NCBI RefSeq assembly: GCF_019469185.1
Contig: NZ_CP048264.1
Span: forward strand, 1,674,001 to 1,738,000
Direction of reading: 5' to 3'
Origin: Gilliamella sp. ESL0441
Lineage (GTDB): Bacteria; Pseudomonadota; Gammaproteobacteria; Enterobacterales; Orbaceae
DNA: 64,000 nucleotides
Shown here: piece by piece, positions 61,245-64,000 of the stretch
Layout of the letters: each line of letters begins with the position of its first letter
Numbering within the stretch: position 1 is the stretch's first letter
Made by a program: the position numbers and the translations under genes
Notes under the pieces: generated by a model
The model's database searches: none
The model's input: the letters and a program-made list of their open reading frames with translations, nothing else
What the model was told of the DNA's origin: nothing

Positions 61245-62300
61245 TCACTTTTTATGGTTTTGATAATCTATTCCTGAATAATGTCCTAAATTTATGGCAA
61301 CGGTTTCTTGGAGAGTATTATTGTCACTATTATTTTTAGCAAACGACGCTGTTAATCCCAATCGACAATTGCCAGATTTAAGCTGACAACTAGGTAAAAA
61401 ACTTCGTTTAATATTCAGCATAATTTTAGCATCAACCTTGAAACCTAAATAAACCCGTAATAAGGCCATAATATCTTGAAATAACTGACCGTCGGGCAAT
61501 AACTCATTAATTTGCGATTCATATTGTGGTGTGATTGCAATAAGAATAGTTTGATTACATTCTTTAAAACGCGATCCTAAAGGCCCATCGCCATTTAAGC
61601 CTATTCGTTGTTGACCACTACCACCAAGTTGTGCTCGATTATCAATATTTTGCCATACAGGATAAAATTCTTGAACATTTACTTTGGCATCATTGACCAT
61701 TATACGAATTAATCCTACAATTCCTTCTACAGTTCTTGTTTTTTGAGACATTAATCCTAATAAAGCAAAAAATCGTGATAACGGCGTATCAATTTGTTCA
61801 CTTGCCCCTTTGATTCCTAAGCCAATCAGACCAAATAAACATTGAGATACTTCATCGCGTCCACCGCTCAAGAAACTCGCTGGATAATGATATTTTAACC
61901 ATATTCTATAAAACAGCGTAATAATTCGATGATTAAACATGTCTAAAAAATCGGTCATCGCATGATAGTTTTCTTCACGCCGCATAATTTTATCTGTCAA
62001 AGCTGGCGGTAACGCTCCATCAACACCATATAATCCTAAAAATCGTGTTCTTACCGTAGCTGGACGATTAAGGTAAGGCAGTTTTTCAATGTATTTTAAT
62101 TCGCTTGCAGGAAACGACATATCGACTGACGGAGCAAATCGTATCGGGTCATCAGCAGGTGACTCATTCCGACCTAAAATTGGCTCTTGTGCATAAAGTT
62201 GTTCAAGTAACTGGCAAAAACGGAAAAAATTGATTTTTGGCAGTTCTTTTTCCAACTTCTGCATTAAAGGACTGCTTTCGATGCTTTGCTCGGATTCCAT
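61245..62300 (-). CDS. tssG: T6SS baseplate subunit TssG
   Basis: A 351-residue protein with the TssG opening (FFRFCQLLEQL...PI) and the FLGLYGVDGALPPALTDKI motif near residue 85, typical of TssG. It forms the wedge with TssF. Its 5' end overlaps tssF by 37 bases, a coupled arrangement. Confidence 0.9.
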   Translation of the reverse strand: MESEQSIESSPLMQKLEKELPKINFFRFCQLLEQLYAQEPILGRNESPADDPIRFAPSVDMSFPASELKYIEKLPYLNRPATVRTRFLGLYGVDGALPPALTDKIMRREENYHAMTDFLDMFNHRIITLFYRIWLKYHYPASFLSGGRDEVSQCLFGLIGLGIKGASEQIDTPLSRFFALLGLMSQKTRTVEGIVGLIRIMVNDAKVNVQEFYPVWQNIDNRAQLGGSGQQRIGLNGDGPLGSRFKECNQTILIAITPQYESQINELLPDGQLFQDIMALLRVYLGFKVDAKIMLNIKRSFLPSCQLKSGNCRLGLTASFAKNNSDNNTLQETVAINLGHYSGIDYQNHKK

Positions 62301-64000
62301 ACAACTCTTTTTCCTGTTGGTAAAATAACAATAACTAGTTGAGTAAATAAGTTTATATCAGCATACAATGCGAAAAATTGATGTAATAACTCACCAAATA
62401 AAATTACATCACCTTCACCTGTAAACTGATAACTATCTAAGGTTACTTCAATTTCCACGCCTCGTTGTAACATTCCCTGTTCTATACGTTTAATCATTCG
62501 ATGAGAAACGTCAATAATGCCATCTAAACGTCTACGATTAAGTTCGTTTTCAGTCCAATCGTATAAAGCAAGCGTACCACGTAAAACCTCAGCATTCATT
62601 AAAGACAAATAATTTGGCGATAAATGCGATAACAATCGCCAAAAAAACCGATCTTCTGTTGGTGGATAACATGGCATAGTCGGGGAACAAAGATTTTGTA
62701 CTTTGGAAATATTTCCATTTGAATTACTCAGTTCTCGAATACGTGCATTACGTAATGCTTTACGTGGCAACATACCATTAGTACCCGTTACTCTTAAAGA
62801 CAACGTTTCAGCTTCAAGTTGCTCATTTTTGTTCCATATTTTTCCACCTAAAATTAACCAGGTATCATGCAATCCTGAAGCATTTTTACGTACACGAGTG
62901 TGAAAATACCGTTCAGGTGCATCGTGTCGTAACATTCCACCACGGTGTTTGAAGCTGGTAAATGGAACATAGGTATAGCGCCCTTCACGGGTTATGCCTT
63001 CTACATGTTCAACTGAGTAAACTTCGATATGACCATCCTGTTTTAATAAAGGACGAAGAAGATATTCACTTTCTAACTGATTGACAACAATCGGATCCGC
63101 TTCCATGTCAAATAAATTGATAACAGGAACACAATGCAAACGAATATTATCATGGTTAAATGGCATATCATTAGGCCAAGTTTGATTAAGTGTTAATTCA
63201 ACATCAATATATGAACAATCCGCAGGCACTTGTTTAATATCAAGTCCTTGTAAATCAACAAACATAAATTTTTCGCGAAATGCAAAATATTCAAGTAGTA
63301 ATTGATATCCGGCAAATGCATTATCAGGTTTTAACCATAAACGATCTTCATCAGAAAAACCAACTGGGGTTATTTTACCGTTGAAATTAACTCTTTTCTC
63401 AGGATCAGTAGAGTAACGTAAATGCATGGTAGCCACTTGTTTTATTAACATATAATAGAGTGTAGATGCTATTGGACCATCAGCATTTAAGTAAAGTCGT
63501 AAACAAGACAAATCAATTTGCCCAAAATCAGCCAGTTCTGTGAATTTAAGACGTATAGAAATCATACTACGTCCATCGTGACTAAATTCCAGTCTTGCTC
63601 GATTGATTTCTATCGGCTGTAATGTAACTTTTTGTGTCGTTCTGAATAAACATTTTGTTCCAGCAGGCCCTAACGGTTCTGTTTTAATTTGCACCCCTTT
63701 TTGAAGAACTTCTTGCCGAGATAAAATAGAATAGTCAGGCGTTAGTTCAACAATAGATAATGAAGGAATTAAACGTAAATAGTGTGGCCAAAGCAGTGAA
63801 ACTAAACTTTCAGTTAATTCAGGTAAATCGTCATCAATTTTTTGACGTAAGCGTCCGGTTAAAAAAGCAAACCCTTCAAATAATCGTTCTACGTAAGGAT
63901 CACGGTCACCTACCCGATCGAGATTTAATAAGCTTGCTCTATCCGGATGTATTTTGGCAAACTCTTTTCCGGCTTCTCGCAAATAACGCATTTCGGATTC
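62264..64000 (-). CDS. tssF: T6SS baseplate subunit TssF (5' end outside window)
   Basis: The frame stays open to the window edge (ESE before MRYLREAGKEFAKIHPDRA), so the start lies beyond 64000 and the visible part is about 578 residues. RDPYVERLFEGFAFLTGRLRQ and LVSLLWPHYLR are TssF signatures. TssF is the largest wedge component of the T6SS baseplate. More T6SS genes are likely upstream, off the window. Confidence 0.9.
   Translation of the reverse strand, partial: ESEMRYLREAGKEFAKIHPDRASLLNLDRVGDRDPYVERLFEGFAFLTGRLRQKIDDDLPELTESLVSLLWPHYLRLIPSLSIVELTPDYSILSRQEVLQKGVQIKTEPLGPAGTKCLFRTTQKVTLQPIEINRARLEFSHDGRSMISIRLKFTELADFGQIDLSCLRLYLNADGPIASTLYYMLIKQVATMHLRYSTDPEKRVNFNGKITPVGFSDEDRLWLKPDNAFAGYQLLLEYFAFREKFMFVDLQGLDIKQVPADCSYIDVELTLNQTWPNDMPFNHDNIRLHCVPVINLFDMEADPIVVNQLESEYLLRPLLKQDGHIEVYSVEHVEGITREGRYTYVPFTSFKHRGGMLRHDAPERYFHTRVRKNASGLHDTWLILGGKIWNKNEQLEAETLSLRVTGTNGMLPRKALRNARIRELSNSNGNISKVQNLCSPTMPCYPPTEDRFFWRLLSHLSPNYLSLMNAEVLRGTLALYDWTENELNRRRLDGIIDVSHRMIKRIEQGMLQRGVEIEVTLDSYQFTGEGDVILFGELLHQFFALYADINLFTQLVIVILPTGKRVVWNPSKASKAVL

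Overview
The window reads as chromosome from an AT-rich gammaproteobacterium. Gene content and order are close to Enterobacterales: yhdT-panF-prmA-dusB-fis, rbsDACBKR, yebC-ruvC, zipA-ligA, ribA-pgpB-lapA-lapB and ilvLGMEDA. The low GC, the 3' runs of small periplasmic proteins and lipoproteins, and a type VI secretion (T6SS) locus suggest an Orbales relative such as Gilliamella. That assignment is an inference from general character; no 16S or marker search could be run.

Region 1-42.6 kb is mostly housekeeping. It runs: ycbX facing zapC; ilvC; the yhdT-panF-prmA-dusB-fis cluster; a complete ribose operon with a palindromic LacI-type operator and a CRP-like site; yebC-ruvC; the acrAB efflux pair; zipA; ligA; luxS with a tautomerase; ribA facing away from pgpB-lapA-lapB-ycfH-roxA; an MFS transporter; three paralogous small lipoproteins around an SDR oxidoreductase; then ilvLGMEDA. 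The ilv operon has a clear leader-peptide attenuator: 14 of its 27 codons are Ile/Leu/Val, and an identical GCGGGGG segment appears as both antiterminator arm and terminator arm.

Region 42.7-57.0 kb is accessory and mosaic. It is bracketed by an intact lactate-dehydrogenase-family gene (42704-43624) and a degraded direct copy of that gene's 5' end (56833-57029). Inside are three type I-E-like CRISPR arrays plus a decayed one, with no cas gene in the window. Next comes a run of minus-strand genes best read as a T6SS effector/immunity stockpile. It starts with a 1146-aa multidomain cell-wall-hydrolase-like protein (53292-56732). Downstream are seven exported immunity-like proteins, most sharing one architecture, interleaved with orphan effector C-terminal tips that keep the H-x6-D and HxH zinc-site pattern. 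Internal duplications (a 289-bp direct repeat, a relocated effector fragment next to a CRISPR leader) show that this region is being reshuffled.

Region 57.2-64 kb holds a type V autotransporter with tandem 60-bp repeats, then T6SS baseplate/envelope genes tssE, tssJ, tssG and the 3' part of tssF, which runs off the window. The T6SS genes give the likely delivery route for the effector array. The ribose, branched-chain amino acid and LDH genes describe a sugar-fermenting, amino-acid-prototrophic lifestyle.
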